Assembly: GCA_036172665.1 (NCBI GenBank)
Contig: CM069875.1
Span: 22,475,806 to 22,539,805 of the forward strand
Length of the DNA stretch: 64,000 nucleotides
Source: Prosopocoilus inquinatus
Lineage: Eukaryota > Arthropoda > Insecta > Coleoptera > Lucanidae
Reading direction: 5' to 3'
Part shown: in pieces, positions 52,460 to 64,000 of the stretch
How the letters are laid out: each line of letters opens with the position of its first letter
How positions within the stretch are numbered: position 1 is the first letter of the stretch
Notes under the pieces: generated by a model
What the model was told of the DNA's origin: nothing
What the model saw: only the letters and a program-made list of their open reading frames with translations
Database searches by the model: none
Program-made: the position numbers and the translations under genes

Positions 52460-53154
52460 TTTATTCTGAAAGATACTTAACTGTTAATTCAAATTCACAA
52501 TACACATAATAGGCAACGTGAATATTTTTTTAAAGATTTCTTTTAATAAATGAATATTAAAGTCGTGAAAAATAAAAGAAATAAAGAAATTTGAATTGAT
52601 TAAATTCCTGCCAAAACACATATTCTGACCGTGTAACTTCAATGTTCATAAGTTGTCAAATCGTAATAAGTGAATACTGGGTGGACAATATCAACTGTCT
52701 TGAGTTGGCAATAGTTGCCATGACTGAAAAATTGTTTATCATGATCTATTTTTTTAATTTTTTAATCTGTCAAAAAAAGGTTATGTTCTGGTTATGTCGT
52801 TGTTAAGTAACAGTGTTGTTGTAACAGTAAACATGAGTGACAGCACGCGTCCGATAGTTCGACGGAAATAATAAATTACTAAATCGTGTTTGTAAACTAT
52901 AAAACATAAAAATATACTAATGAAGGTATTTTTTTGTTGCTAACCCCAGACACTTGAGCTTGACCATTTTGTACTAATAATACAAACACATAAAAAAACT
53001 TATAATATACCTATTATATACTTAATAATAAAACATGTTATCAGTATTGTGCCGCGTGCCATATTAATGTAAAAATACCTGTACAAGAACTCAGAATTTA
53101 GTGTTGCCAACTTACTTTTCAGTGACGAAAAGTTCCCGTTTCCACCACAATAAA
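52460..53154. other. AT-rich, no gene recognised
   Basis: No frame, palindrome or repeat copy that I can support. Confidence 0.4.
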
Positions 53155-53497
53155 GTAAAAAATTATATATTTTTTTAAGGTACTCATTCCGTGATTGTTG
53201 TTTAAATTAAAACTACATTTTTCAGCAAACATTCAAAGAGCAAACATTCAAACTATTTGACAAGAGTCTGCATACAACGTCAAGTGACATTTTATTAATA
53301 AGGACGTCACAGCGATTGAGAAGCCGTTCGAAACTACGTGATTTGTATTTGAATATTTTCGATTTTATTTATTAATTTAAGAGAATTATAAATGGAAATA
53401 GCGTACAAATTTCGAGTTTTCGCGTGTGTTATTAACAATAGTCTCTATTACAGAGCTTTATGCTGCAATTCTGAGCACTATCGTAACCATCGTAACA
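53155..53497. repeat. Full copy of the segment duplicated at 50357-50664
   Basis: See the entry at 50357. The methionine-started frame at 53392-53700 is repeated in part in the other copy and runs into a MITE; it is not considered a gene. Confidence 0.8.
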
Positions 53498-53569
53498 TAT
53501 TTGCGGTCTATGTATTTAAATGTCTCTGTGACACCTTACAGGCTTACGATCGGGCTCAGAATTGCAGCA
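53461..53569. mobile_element. MITE family G, copy 1 (109 bp, TSD TTA)
   Basis: Perfect ends TGCTGCAATTCTGAGC / GCTCAGAATTGCAGCA flanked by TTA. The second copy is at 61596-61704 with TAA. A TWA duplication is characteristic of PIF/Harbinger. Confidence 0.88.
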
Positions 53570-53572
53570 TTA

Positions 53573-55427
53573 ATTACTGTAATGCCATAAAGATATTAAA
53601 GTTCAAATTATTTATTCTTATCGGAAGTAACTTTGTTGTAATCAGTTCTGAAATACGAAATAATTTGCTTCTCTGTTGCAGTGTGAAATTATTTTTGTAA
53701 CATGAACTAATTTTTATAAGTAATATTGATTGACTTTACATGACACGTCAGGGAATTTTAACGTTAGCAAAATGTTTATGTGACAATAAACCGTTGTTGA
53801 AGCATTTATTGAAATAAACAAGTTTGTTGCTCAATTTGTTACGAAAATATCATAAATATCCCTAGAAATTTTTCTATTCTTTATCTTTGATCATTTGAGT
53901 TTAGATAGTAAACGTCAATTCTGGAAGGCAGACCTCAAGAACTTCTCTTATCTATCACGGTTAATGCTTGCATGCATTTTATATTCCCCGTCTTCAATGG
54001 ATATTCAAAAGTGCAGGCGAAATGACAAAAAGTGTTGACACTGCGGACTAATGATAGAAGTATTGTAATATATGGTATTGTTGTTTAGAAGGTACTTCTA
54101 GATATACACCGTGATTCAGAAATGTTTCTATATATTGTCAGGGTGAATGGAACATCGAAAAGTAAAGTCATCTCTTTATACACATTTTTCTCGAAAAGTG
54201 AAAAATAAGAAATGGTAAATTTTAAGGTATTAACATTACGGAGTAGATGCACACTAGCTTTTAAACCTCAGTTATTCCATTAAATAAAACCACCTGTAAG
54301 TGCGACTTACCTACTTGTAGGACATTGGGACCTCATATCAGATATCATCCAAATAAGTTTGGTTAAATCATCTTATTTTGAGGTCAGGAATCTGTGGTTA
54401 AGCATGCCCACGGGATTTAGAACCACCCTCTATACTTCGAGAGGCACTTCTATTTTCTTTTCGCTCTCGGGCTGCAAATTACACCTAAAGAAAAATGTCT
54501 TTCGCTGGATATGTACTTAATATATGTATTACTATTGCGGAAAGAAATCGTTCTTAGAAAACGCGGACTTTGCTTATTAGGTTTTCAGATACGAACGTCG
54601 GGTTTAGATTGCACATTTCACGGAATGAAAAAATAAATAATCCTGAATGGTATCAAGGTATATTTGCTTATTCGATTTCATTCTCAGAAAAAAGATTAAA
54701 TGAATGAAGTTGTAAGTTGCATTCATATTTAAAAAATTAAAACGTTAGCTCGAATTTAATTAAGGAGTCACTTTTATTTTATACAGAGAGATTCAGCTGT
54801 TCCTGTTGGATATAACCCGTGCTGAAATTTGAAGTTAAGAGGTAGAATTGGGAAAGATGTGCAGCGACGCTGTTTGGCCATAACCGACGAATTGAACATT
54901 TGAAGAGCTTTCACGTAAAACTTAATAAGTCACTTTTTCGTAATTATCAGAAATTACGTTTTTTTTATAATCCATATAACAGCTATACTACCTTTTTTTA
55001 ATTTTAATTTATAAATTTTATATTGCCTTAGTATACCAATTTTTTAAGTCAGATTCAAAATTAGTCAAAACCTAGCCTTAAAAATTAAAATTTGTTTTGG
55101 ATATATTGAGTTGTGCTTGAACACCGTCGACTTATAAAGTTTTTGAATGAAACTGCATTGACTTATTGAGTTTTGTTTGAAATTGACAAGAAATTTGCGT
55201 ACCGTACCTACCGACAGATCGAGGTCATTATTCGCCTGTACGCGATTGCAACCCCTGCTACTTTTAAAATGACAAAAGTAGCAAGTAAACAATGACAGCA
55301 AGATGATAATACATAATTATTTTAACAATTTCCACATGTGTATTTGCGCGTTGTGTTTGTGAGCTCTTCTAGAAGGTTGCATAAAATCTGATCACAATCT
55401 GCTTGCAGATTTCTATTATATAATAAC
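53573..55427. other. Intergenic, repeat remnants only
   Basis: About 54290-54440 matches, with divergence, 58880-59110 (GAATCTGTG(A/G)TTAAG and CCACGG(A/G)ATTTAGA). A TACAGAGAGATTCAGCTGTTC segment at 54782 resembles the foldback terminus. A minus-strand frame at 55065-55301 is not recognised. Confidence 0.4.
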
Positions 55428-57617
55428 TAGAGACCGGATTTATAAGTTTTTACAAGTTTTTTACGCTAACATACCTAAACTTGGCGTTTTGTATTTATAT
55501 GTTTGTCGATTAGAGAAGCCCAAAAATGGTAGTTTTATTTCACATATAACTTAATATTTTAGACTTTTAGCGCATATTTATTTATTTATCCATATATTGA
55601 TATAAATCACATTATAATTCCATATACGGTCAATATTCAAGTCTGCAGCTTTTCCAAGAAGTAATTTATTCTCCTCAACGTCTGGCCACTTTATTTTACG
55701 ATTTCCCGGAATGTGATTTTCTGGGAATCTGTAGCGACTCAGGCACTCGCACTCGCACTTGCATTTTGCACTTATGTTTTCCATTTCAGTTTGAAATAAG
55801 AACTCCGTGAATGTGTGTGACTAGTGACTAGTGTATTTATCAACGCGAATTAGTTGTTATTTTCTTTTTTAATTTAAAGACGAAATAAATTCAGTACTTA
55901 TCTTTTCAAAATGCCGAAAGTAGCATCCTCTCGATCCGAGCTATTGAAAAAATGGATTAAAGCATCTAAACATCTAACTACAGATGGAAAAGTTATTTTT
56001 TGCAGCGCATGCTCAAAACAGGTAGATACCTTATAAATTCTCTTAAAAATCACATTTTCATTTTGACAATATTTTAAGGTGTCGTCAGACCAAAAGTACC
56101 AGATTGATCAACATTTGGCTACAAACCTCCATAAGGAGTCGGAGAAAAGATGTGGTCTAACTTTAAGCAGTCTTTTATTTCTTCAACAGCCAGTAACTCA
56201 CAGGGCAGTGACACAGGAAATGAATTCTTTTTAGACTTGTGCAGTGCTATGGCAGAGTCAAACATTCCTTGGCATAAACTTGAGCAACCAAGTTTTCGAA
56301 CTTTTTTGGAAAAATACTGCAATCGTCATATTCCAAATGAATCGACTTTGCGGAAAAACTATCTAAGTATATGCTACCAGCAACGGATGAAGAAAATAAG
56401 AGAGAAGCTTAGCGATAACAATATTTATATAGTAGTTGATGAAACGACAGATGCCTGCGGTCGTTATGTAGCAAATATGTTAGCAGGAGTATTAAGCAAC
56501 ACAGTCGCACCAATATCTTATTTGGTAAATAGTGCAGTTTTGGAGAAAACAAATCATTCAACGATCGCACGTTTTATTAACGACAGCTTGACACTTTTAT
56601 ATGCACCTAATCAAGTTAAATCGGAAAATATATTACTAATGGTGTCTGATGCAGCAGCCTGCATGATAAAAGCAGGACAGGCTTTACTGGTGTTTTACCC
56701 AAATTTTATGCACTTCACTTGTATGGCTCACGCAATGAATAGGCTCGCTGAATTGGTGCGACTAGAATACCCAACAGTAAATAAGTTGATCAATAACGGA
56801 AAAAAGGCGTTTCTTAAAGCCCCACTGCGTATACAACACTATAAAGAATTAGCTGCTGACCTGCCATTACCACCAGAACCAATAATTACGAGATGGGGTA
56901 CGTGGCTTGAAGCAGCAAATTTTTACGCTAATAACTTTAAACAATTAAAGGAAATTTTCTTAGAATGGATGATTCCAATTCAGCGGCTTTAAGAATTTGT
57001 AAGGAATGCATGTCGAACACAAACATCGGGAATCAATTAGCATTCATTAAAACTCATTTTTCGGTTTTAATATCCACCATTAAAAAGTTGGAATCATCCC
57101 AGACGGCTCTATTAGATTCTTTTGAAGTGGTCGATGATGCAATTGAAAGTGTAAAATCAATTCCAGGGGAGATAGGAGAGAAGTTAATGGCAAAATTAGA
57201 CAAGGTTCTATTACGTAATCCTGACTACAATAAAATGAGGAAAATCTGTTTAGTTTTAAAAGGTCAAAGTGAAGAGAATTTGGACATGGACCCCAAAGAT
57301 GTAGCATACATGAAATTTGCGCCCATAACTTCATGCAATGTCGAGCATTCGTTTTCCTCTTATAAAAATATTTTGACAGACAGACGACAAAATTTTACCC
57401 CAAATAATTTAAATCAACTGTTGATTATATTTTGTAATCCTACTATTTAAGTGTTAAGTGTTAAAATTACTTATATGCAACAATATATGTTTTTATTATT
57501 CTAAAGTATAAGTAAAATAAAATTTTTATCGCATATAATATCCATATTTTGATCCATTTTAATCGCATAAAAAAAACTGATTTTCCACTTTTTTAGCACA
57601 TATAAATCCGGTCTTTA
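55428..57617. mobile_element. hAT transposon, 2190 bp, perfect TSD ATAATAAC
   Basis: The ends TAGAGACCGGATTTATA and (inverted) TAAAGACCGGATTTATA are flanked by ATAATAAC at 55420-55427 and 57618-57625. It carries a transposase gene on the plus strand. The duplication is perfect while the gene has two frameshifts, so the insertion is fairly recent. Confidence 0.93.
55911..57450 (+). pseudogene. CGGBP1-type hAT transposase, two frameshifts
   Basis: Exon 1 (55911-56021) encodes the start of a BED-type zinc finger (CSAC). Exon 2 from 56079 completes it (HLATNLH). A one-base shift near 56145 moves the frame to the long piece 56150-56992, which has the STLRKNY, DETTDACGRYVANM, SDAAACMIKAG, HAMNRLAE and TRWGTWLEA blocks of the hAT RNase H-like core. 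A second shift near 56965-56985 leads to 56965-57450, ending with the dimerisation region SCNVEHSFSSYKNILTDRR. This is the domain order of the animal CGGBP1-related hAT group. Confidence 0.88.
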
Positions 57618-57625
57618 ATAATAAC

Positions 57626-58656
57626 CAAACTTTACCCCTGAATATATTCTGAAGTAATAGAAGGCACATATTAAGTTTTGATTGAAATTTTTTCTCAATG
57701 AAATATAAAGTTTTGAATGAATTAGGTGTCACCAGACGATGTTATGACCCAGTTATAAACTCCTGATTCCATGTCTCTAACGCAAATTACGTAATTTTGG
57801 ACTTATACCAGTCACGGTGAAAGATGCAGAGGTGATCCAACGCCTTATTCGGTACGGACATAGAGATAGAGGAGAATTGTTTGAAGAACATGTGAGGTTT
57901 AAGTGATTAATGTTTTCATTTAGAGGGTTTAGACAAAAAAGTAGATCTTTACTTGTAGATTATTATTAATGGATAGGAAAATAAATATATATTTTTTAGG
58001 TTAAAGTAACTTTAAATTTAGGGCCGATTTCATAACAGGACTTTAAATTTAAAGTTACTTTAACCTAAAAAAATAAATTTGTTTCCCTATTAATCGTTAA
58101 ATTCAAATATTTCTAAATAGTATCATTAATCTAAATATTCAAGATGCAAACTTTCAGTTATCATAGCTGTTGCATAATGAAAGATTATTGTTTCGATAAT
58201 ATTTCAGGTATACATATTCCTTTAATCATTGTTGATCATAGTGTAGTATTGTCATTTTCAGAACACACACAAGACTGCAGGATATCTTTGGCTAAAATCA
58301 ACCAAAGAATATTCCGCACTCAAAAGAATACAAAAAGGTGGTTTCTCCTTGTTTTAAACTTCTATGAAATATTATTAGTGTTTTCGAACCCGCCCTGTAC
58401 CCTCGTTATCCGAGAATCTATAACCCCTTAGTCGTTTCTGAGTACCTGGTCATATCTTTTTTATCTCCACAATTAACAGCTAATTATTGCCGTATTGAAA
58501 TATGTACGCTAGCCGACAACAAGACGTTGGCAGTTCATTTCGATAATATAAACGTAAACGTAATATTCCTGATGTTTGGCACATAATATATATCTACAGT
58601 CGCGATCAAGCTAATCGACATCGAATGACAGTTCTGTAATTCTTATAGCTAGGGTC
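57626..58656. other. Intergenic, with a palindrome at 57964-58097
   Basis: The inverted repeat has arms GTTAAAGTAACTTTAAATTT and its complement around GGGCCGATTTCATAACAGG, related to the MITE at 48111. A 95-codon plus frame at 58144-58431 is not recognised. Confidence 0.45.
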
Positions 58657-58863
58657 CCTAGATGTGATTGATATTTAACATGTCGGGCAGGGTTCGGTAG
58701 TACAACGTCGAAACCGCCATTTTGTCAAGCTCCGAATCGTTTACGGCATAGTAATACTCTGTTTTTCTCTTTCTAATCCACGGGAAAATCATATAAAAAA
58801 TGGCGGTTTTGACGTTGTACTTACGAACCCTGTCCGATATGTTAAATGTCAATCACATCTAGG
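58657..58863. mobile_element. Palindromic MITE, 207 bp, CCTAGATGTGATTGA ends
   Basis: The arms of about 65 bp pair CCTAGATGTGATTGATATTT with its complement near 58863, including GTACAACGTC and AATGGCGGTTT. No target duplication is obvious. Confidence 0.75.
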
Positions 58864-59329
58864 AATTCTAACTAAAACCATCTGTAGATGTAACTTACCT
58901 TTCTGTGAGACTTCATACCATATTTCATCCAAATCGGTTCCTTTGTTATAAGAAAAATTAACTTTGATTTCATGAAATTTGAAGAAGAATACCGGCTTAA
59001 GGAGATCATCATGGATATATGCAGGTAAGTTTGGATAAAATTGTCTTATTTTGAGCCCAAGAATCTGTGATTAAGTCATGTCCACGGAATTTAGAGACAC
59101 TGTATAATTCTATACGTAAAGTTTCGATAATAATTATACTGGTAACTTTCAAAGAATGAATGGTGTAAAATCGTAATTGATAATGTCCTTCCTACTTTTA
59201 AGATGACAAGAAACTGCATTTTGACTTTTGTGGACAAAGTTGAAATTAAATCGCTTGCTGTCAAAACTGACTTTTGCTTTGTCCCAGTATTTTCTGGCCG
59301 CGATGGTATTAGAAAATCTGTAAGAACTT
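58864..59329. other. No gene recognised
   Basis: Holds the diverged partner of 54290-54440 (see that entry) and ordinary AT-rich sequence. Confidence 0.35.
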
Positions 59330-59570
59330 TCCAGTCAATCCAGTATAATAATAATAATCTGAAGCGCCTGGGTTGTCCACAGGTTTGCAGGCTTCAGATT
59401 CCAACAACGCGGCATGCGTTGGTTCAAATCCCAACCCTGTCGGTTTTTCAGTTGTAGATGAAAACCCAAAAGATGCCCTTCTCTTCGGAAAGGAAGTAAA
59501 AACCAACACGGTGCTTGGTATGTTAACAATCCCTAAAGAGGGTGAAATTCCTCCGGATTCAACTAAATTC
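59330..59570 (+). repeat. Probable tRNA-derived SINE
   Basis: After an AATAATAATAAT stretch comes a GC-richer block with TGGGTTGTCCACAGG and a B-box-like GGTTCAAATCC at 59421-59431, followed by CAACCCTGTCGG. An RNA polymerase III internal promoter layout followed by an unrelated body fits a SINE. Only one copy is in the window, so the family is not defined. Confidence 0.5.
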
Positions 59571-59641
59571 TAGTTGGCTGGCAAATGCCTATGACTTTAC
59601 CAGTTAGTTGAAACTTGTGAGGGGACTATTCCGTTGTTAAC

Positions 59642-59791
59642 GCTAAGAACATAGTAGGAAAGTAGGAATATCGTACACCCTCCCTCCAATCGCCCGCAAA
59701 GTCAGCGTTGTTAGGAATTAAACAGTCTACGCAACGCGCTAGCGTCAATGGTGGGAGGGAGAGTGTACGATACTCTAACTATGTTCTTAGC
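59642..59791. mobile_element. Palindromic MITE, 150 bp, GCTAAGAACATAGT ends
   Basis: Inverted arms of about 45 bp (GCTAAGAACATAGT and TATCGTACAC...CTCCCTCC). The flanks share a direct repeat (GTTAGTTGAAACTT at about 59605 and 59811), suggesting insertion into a local duplication or a larger composite. Confidence 0.65.
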
Positions 59792-59799
59792 CTGAATAG

Positions 59800-60450
59800 A
59801 GTATAGTAGTTAGTTGAAACTTAGAAGTGCGAGGACTATTTCACAACCACAACCAAAGAACTCGTAGTAAAAAAAGTAGTTTGATTTTTTGAAATCCTAA
59901 TTTTACAATTTTCGGTTCACTGACATTTCAACTTTAGAACTCGAATTATTGCTTGTGCACAAGCTTTAAAATTCTGATTTCATTTATTAAAAAGCAGGTA
60001 CACGATAAAAATAAAGTGTGCTCACTATATTATCATGTTATTTTTGAATAACTTAAAAATTCATATTAGACGTCTTAGTAGGCCGCTTATATTGTTTTGG
60101 AGACCACGTAACTCATGTAACTTAAATAAATATAACAAATTTCATATGTCATCACAATTTCGTTTATCAAGAAAGAAATATATACGTTATTTATCAAGAT
60201 TCTTGCTTGAATTTGCAATTAAAAACTTTCGGTTTCGAAATCGGTAGGAAGTTGGGCATTTGGGAGAGTATGAAGGAGAAGTAGAGGTGAGAATTTTTAC
60301 TTTTTTCTCGGAAATCTTACCTAAAGTAACAAGGTATGCACGGATTCACGGGGAATAACGGAAGGGCCTCGAGGGAATGAAAAGAACTTGTGATGCAACT
60401 GCAGGAATTTGTTGACTGGCTATGAATTTGCATCCTTCTTACTCATGATT
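59800..60450. other. No gene recognised
   Basis: A 70-codon frame at 60035-60247 has no recognisable features. Confidence 0.35.
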
Positions 60451-61401
60451 TATAATACACTGACTGCCAAAAAACGGGCCACCTTAACTTTTTTCTGTTA
60501 AACTAATAAAATGTTTTAATTTTAATTTAACTAAAGAATGGTATTGAATAATAACAATTCGATGTAGAAACGAATTAGCTAAGAAGACGATTACGATTAT
60601 AAAAATTAGTAAAACTATAATTTCTTATTTGATAGGAGTATAAAAATTAAAGTCGATTGTGAAATAGACAGAAACTTCAGAGAAACTTAAATTCCGACGA
60701 ATTCTTTCAATGAATTGCTTTCAGAAAGTATGACAAAGTCCGAAAATTTTTGAGTAAAATCACATTACCTGGTAATGTCAATCACATCAGTTAACGTAAT
60801 TAATTTACGAATAAAACATGTTTTCATCCAAAAATGTTAACTCTCGAGAACCGAATTTATTTAATTAAATGTTACGGTAATGGAAATGTTTCCCGTAACT
60901 TCACAGTTGAGATTTTATGAAAAATTTCCAGATGTGCCAGTGACGGTAAATGCTTTGAAAAAAATTAGTTTAGTTTATTAAATCCTCCAAAGACAAAGAA
61001 CATGTGTAGAGTGTGTCAGGTACAATTGTTAAAAAGTTTTGACGAAATAGGGTCTATGTTAAACAAAAAAAACGAAAAAACTTATAATGAGATGATGCAG
61101 ATACAGTATTGGCAATGGCTTCTGTAGGTGAAACACTCCTGTCTACGCAGAAGAGAGTTGATTCAAGTCTTAGCAAGTCTTTATTACAAGCCATTTACAA
61201 GGACCAAAAAATTCTGCCATCCACGTAAACTAAAATTCAAACATATACTGGAAGATACAGATCATGCTTTATAATTAGATTTTCTTTGTGGATTGAGAAG
61301 AAAATTTTAGATGACAACGTTTTTCATCACAAAATTTTGTTTTCTGACGAAGCTTTAGCTCAACGAATGGTGTAGTTTAATCTCAAAATTGTAGATACTG
61401 G

Positions 61402-61863
61402 TAAGGTTGCCAGATTTTTTTTGTAAGGGACAAATGACAAAATTGTTTTAAAAAACGGGATTTCGGTTTCTTATCCGGGACAAAAGAAATTTTCATATAA
61501 AAAGATTGAATTTTTCATAAGATTGTGAAGCAAGTCACGATCTCCTATTAAATAAAATAATTATTATTATTACCCTGCTATAATAACCAAATTAATGCTG
61601 CAATTCTGAGCACTATCGTAGCCATCGGAACATATTTACGGTCTATGTATTTAAATGGCTCTGTAACACCTTACAGGCTTACGATCGGGCTCAGAATTGC
61701 AGCATAAAATTGGTTTACTATACGTAGATTTAGATGGTACTTTTTTAATCGTATACCTCCATAGGACGAAATACGAGACAAACTCTGCTCCGACGGGACG
61801 TTTGTACTTAAGTCGAAAATATGGGACGTCCCGTAAAAAAAAAAACGATGTTTGGCAACACTA
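61402..61863. mobile_element. hAT-like MITE inserted in the mariner relic, carrying a nested MITE
   Basis: The ends TAAGGTTGCCAGATTTTTTT and (inverted) TAGTGTTGCCAAACATCG, plus internal GGGAC/GTCCC motifs in inverted pairs. Family G copy 2 sits inside. Confidence 0.6.
61596..61704. mobile_element. MITE family G, copy 2 (109 bp, TSD TAA)
   Basis: Same ends and same length as 53461-53569, with a few substitutions, flanked by TAA. Confidence 0.88.
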
Positions 61864-61915
61864 GGCTGGGCTCAAGAAAATCCAAATTTGACATTTCATA
61901 CGTATAAGAAAATTA

Positions 61916-62821
61916 ATAATTGAAATTAACCTCCGCCCACAATAATTTTTATATCCGTGGATACGTACTTCGGCAGCTAAGCTGCCATCTTCAATACGCT
62001 ACCAACTTAAAAGCACTAAAAAATGTCTAAAAACAACCTAATCACACTGACAAAATCATAAAAATGTTAAACCTAACAACAATCTAATCATCCTAAAAGG
62101 ATATATATGTTTAAATGTAAGTAAATATAAATTAATATGTGAAAATCTAAAATAAACTATATATGTTATGTATAAATCGGAAAAAAAAATTATGTGAACA
62201 CCAAAAATTAACTGTCAGATACCTTACAAATAAGAGCTAACCAAACAACACGGAAATGCGAAAATAAATAGTCCAAAGACCCCGAAAAAACTTCTTATTC
62301 TAACGAATAAATAAGTATATAATTCCCTAACCAAATGCATTTCCCCGATTTGTACATAACACACAGTTTATTTTCAGGATTTTTAGGTATCAAATAACAG
62401 GAAATTATATACTTATTTATTTGTTAGAATAAGAAGTTTTTTCGGGGTCTTTGGACTATTTATTTTCGCATTTCCGTGTTGTTTGGTTAGCTCTTATTTG
62501 TAAGGTATCTGACAGTTAATTTTAGGTGTTTTATTATTTAAATTTATAATTTTTTTTTCGATTTATACATAACATATATAGTTTATTTTAGATTTTCACA
62601 TATTAATTTATATTTACTTATATTTAAACATATATATCTTTTAGGATGATTAGATTGTTGTTAGGTTTAACATTTTTATGATTTTGTCAGTGTGATTAGG
62701 TTGTTTTTAGACATTTCTTAGTGCTTTTAAGTTGGTAGCGTACTGAAGATGGCAGCTTAGCTGCCGAAATACGTATCTACGGATATAAAAATTATTGTGG
62801 GCGGAGGTTAATTTCAATTAT
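61916..62821. repeat. Long palindrome, 0.9 kb, with hammerhead-like cores in both arms
   Basis: Arms 61916-62325 and 62400-62821 are inverted copies (more than 90 per cent by eye) around a loop of about 75 nt. Each arm contains CTGAAGATGGCAGC-TTA-GCTGCCGAAA near its outer end, of the kind found in Penelope-like terminal repeats. Transcription through it would give a very long hairpin RNA. It separates the two halves of the mariner relic. Confidence 0.88.
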
Positions 62822-63250
62822 CTCTTAAACCACAGTCTCCTTTACTATTTTAGTTTAAGAAAATTAATGTTTGGTGTGGGATATGTTGACAGCATTATCA
62901 GACTAGACTATGGATAATAATTGAAATCAGTTTAATTACGTGGATCTACTTCAACATTTTTTGTAACCAGTTTTTCATGGTGTAAATATGGAAGAAAGTT
63001 ACTTTCAACAAGACGATTGCCCGGTAGGCGATAGGCGGATTTTATACAGAGTGTACTTTTACTCCGTGCAAATATTTAAACCTGCAATATATCACCATAA
63101 ATGGCAACGATTGAACTCATATGTTCTTAATACAAATTTTATAGTTTTCGAGAAAAATGCAACGGCAGATTTTCAGTAAACTGTTTGAGAACTGCTGGCA
63201 TAGCTAAAAGTGGAACGTGGCCGCCGCTTCAATTAAGATCCATAATCGAA

Positions 63251-64000
63251 GTAGGCTAGGGTCAGTGCGTTACTTGCTCTTGAGCACGATTGACGTAATC
63301 CAGCCGCTCCGATCACTGCTGATCGATCAAAATGTTTACAATTTAAATTAACTTCAAGTAATTACAAGTTTAAGTATTTTTAAATTAAAATCTAGTGCAA
63401 TTCAAGAAGCTGCGGTTCGTAATTGCCGAACAAATGAAAAGCGAGGTACAAACAAATTGTAATTTCTCATTCCATATTATTTTTAATAGACTTATAAAAA
63501 TTTACTTTTTTTCCATGGACCGTAAGTAGTAATACTTTCATAGCTAGCAGAGAGATTACAGTAAAAGTTTATTTACGTATAAGGGTGAAGGAAGAACATT
63601 TTTAACGCGCTGGCCTAATTGGTGCATAAATTTTAAATTTATTCGTCGATAGTTGATATCGCAAAACGTATTACTTCGCTCAGTGCATTTTAAATAAACG
63701 CCCAAAATTTTTTGGCTATGGTACGGTAACCACCGGAAAATACGCACAGTAAGTAGCATTTCATGTACTTATACTGCGGTTTTTTTATTAAAAGTAAAGA
63801 GAACACCTAAAAGAACACCCTGTAGATTAGTACAATTTATTACATAACTAACAGACCACTAATAAAAAAGGAATTTAGAAATAGGGTTGAAGAATGTGTG
63901 AATGTGGGTGGGACTTATGTATAATAGGAAACCAAAATTTTATTTAATTCATTTGTAAAAGTTAAATAAACTCGTTAATTAGATTTTTGAATGTTCTATT
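63251..64000. other. Right edge, no gene recognised
   Basis: A CTACAGGGTGTTCTTTTAGG sequence (minus strand, about 63806-63826) looks like the end of another repeat. The 67-codon minus frame at 63556-63759 probably belongs to it. Confidence 0.4.

Larger units (their letters stand above)
60457..63250 (+). pseudogene. Decayed Tc1/mariner-like transposase, split by later insertions
   Basis: Degraded plus-strand frames preserve, in order, a helix-turn-helix region (about 61030-61220), ILDDNVFHHKILFSDEA with a catalytic aspartate (about 61297-61356), KINVWCGI (about 62859-62882), and ESYFQQDDCP with the second aspartate (about 62991-63020). This is the D...D order of IS630/mariner-type proteins. 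The gene is interrupted between the SDEA and WCG blocks by a 462-bp MITE and a 0.9-kb palindrome. A CACTGACTGCCAAAAAACG sequence at 60458 may be the left end. Many stops are present. Confidence 0.65.

Noticed and set aside
53392..53700. 102-codon frame starting MEIAYKFRVF
   Set aside because: Part of a duplicated segment and running through a TSD-defined MITE; the other copy of the segment does not preserve it.
59330..59570. A functional tRNA gene
   Set aside because: Only a B-box-like segment is present and no cloverleaf could be drawn; a tRNA-derived SINE fits better.

Overview
The window is animal nuclear DNA, almost certainly insect and most likely beetle. It is AT-rich, the genes have mostly 45-60 nt GT-AG introns mixed with a few introns of several kb, and the predicted proteins resemble insect and vertebrate orthologues. 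The intergenic and large-intron sequence is packed with DNA transposons and MITEs. There are no bacterial operons, CRISPR arrays, rRNA or intact tRNA genes. Most host genes had to be assembled by hand from several exons; the reading frame is conserved across every junction I list.

Host genes, left to right: (1) an unrecognised four-exon gene on the minus strand (4142-6343); (2) ATAD5/Elg1, the large subunit of the PCNA-unloading RFC-like clamp loader, plus strand (16923-20638); (3) a cation-dependent mannose-6-phosphate receptor-like type I membrane protein, minus strand, five exons over 6.7 kb (22971-29654); (4) ribokinase, plus strand, five exons (30032-35925), sharing a 377-bp divergent promoter region with the receptor; (5) a short-chain acyl-CoA dehydrogenase, plus strand, seven exons (38971-41497), which has glycine where the family has its catalytic glutamate; (6) a membrane-anchored NAT8-like N-acetyltransferase, minus strand, five exons (41799-42764), tail-to-tail with (5). 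A convincing but unidentified first coding exon lies at 51480-51563, and weaker candidate exons lie near 45.1 kb.

Mobile elements: a decayed Ty3/Gypsy retrotransposon runs off the left edge (1-3230). A 4.06-kb PIF/Harbinger element with a CTG target duplication (11869-15924) carries an intact-looking Myb/SANT partner gene and a damaged HARBI1 transposase gene. A CGGBP1-type hAT element with a perfect 8-bp duplication (55428-57617) carries a frameshifted transposase. There are also a P-superfamily transposase relic (about 8.9-9.2 kb) and a decayed Tc1/mariner-like transposase (about 60.5-63.2 kb). Around these sit at least eight MITE families, many with exact target duplications, often nested. 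The clearest stack is in ribokinase intron 4: a P-like element with duplication GTTGCCAG contains a hAT-like MITE and a Harbinger-like MITE, and the latter contains another MITE. Long foldback palindromes (27459-28682, 31242-33046, 61916-62821) are a second theme, and two of them share a common internal module.

From about 43 to 64 kb the sequence is essentially accessory and repeat-rich. I see no multi-gene novel system. The observations most worth following are the glutamate-less dehydrogenase, the receptor gene, the repeat-conserved open frame in one MITE family, the shared foldback module and the nested insertion histories.
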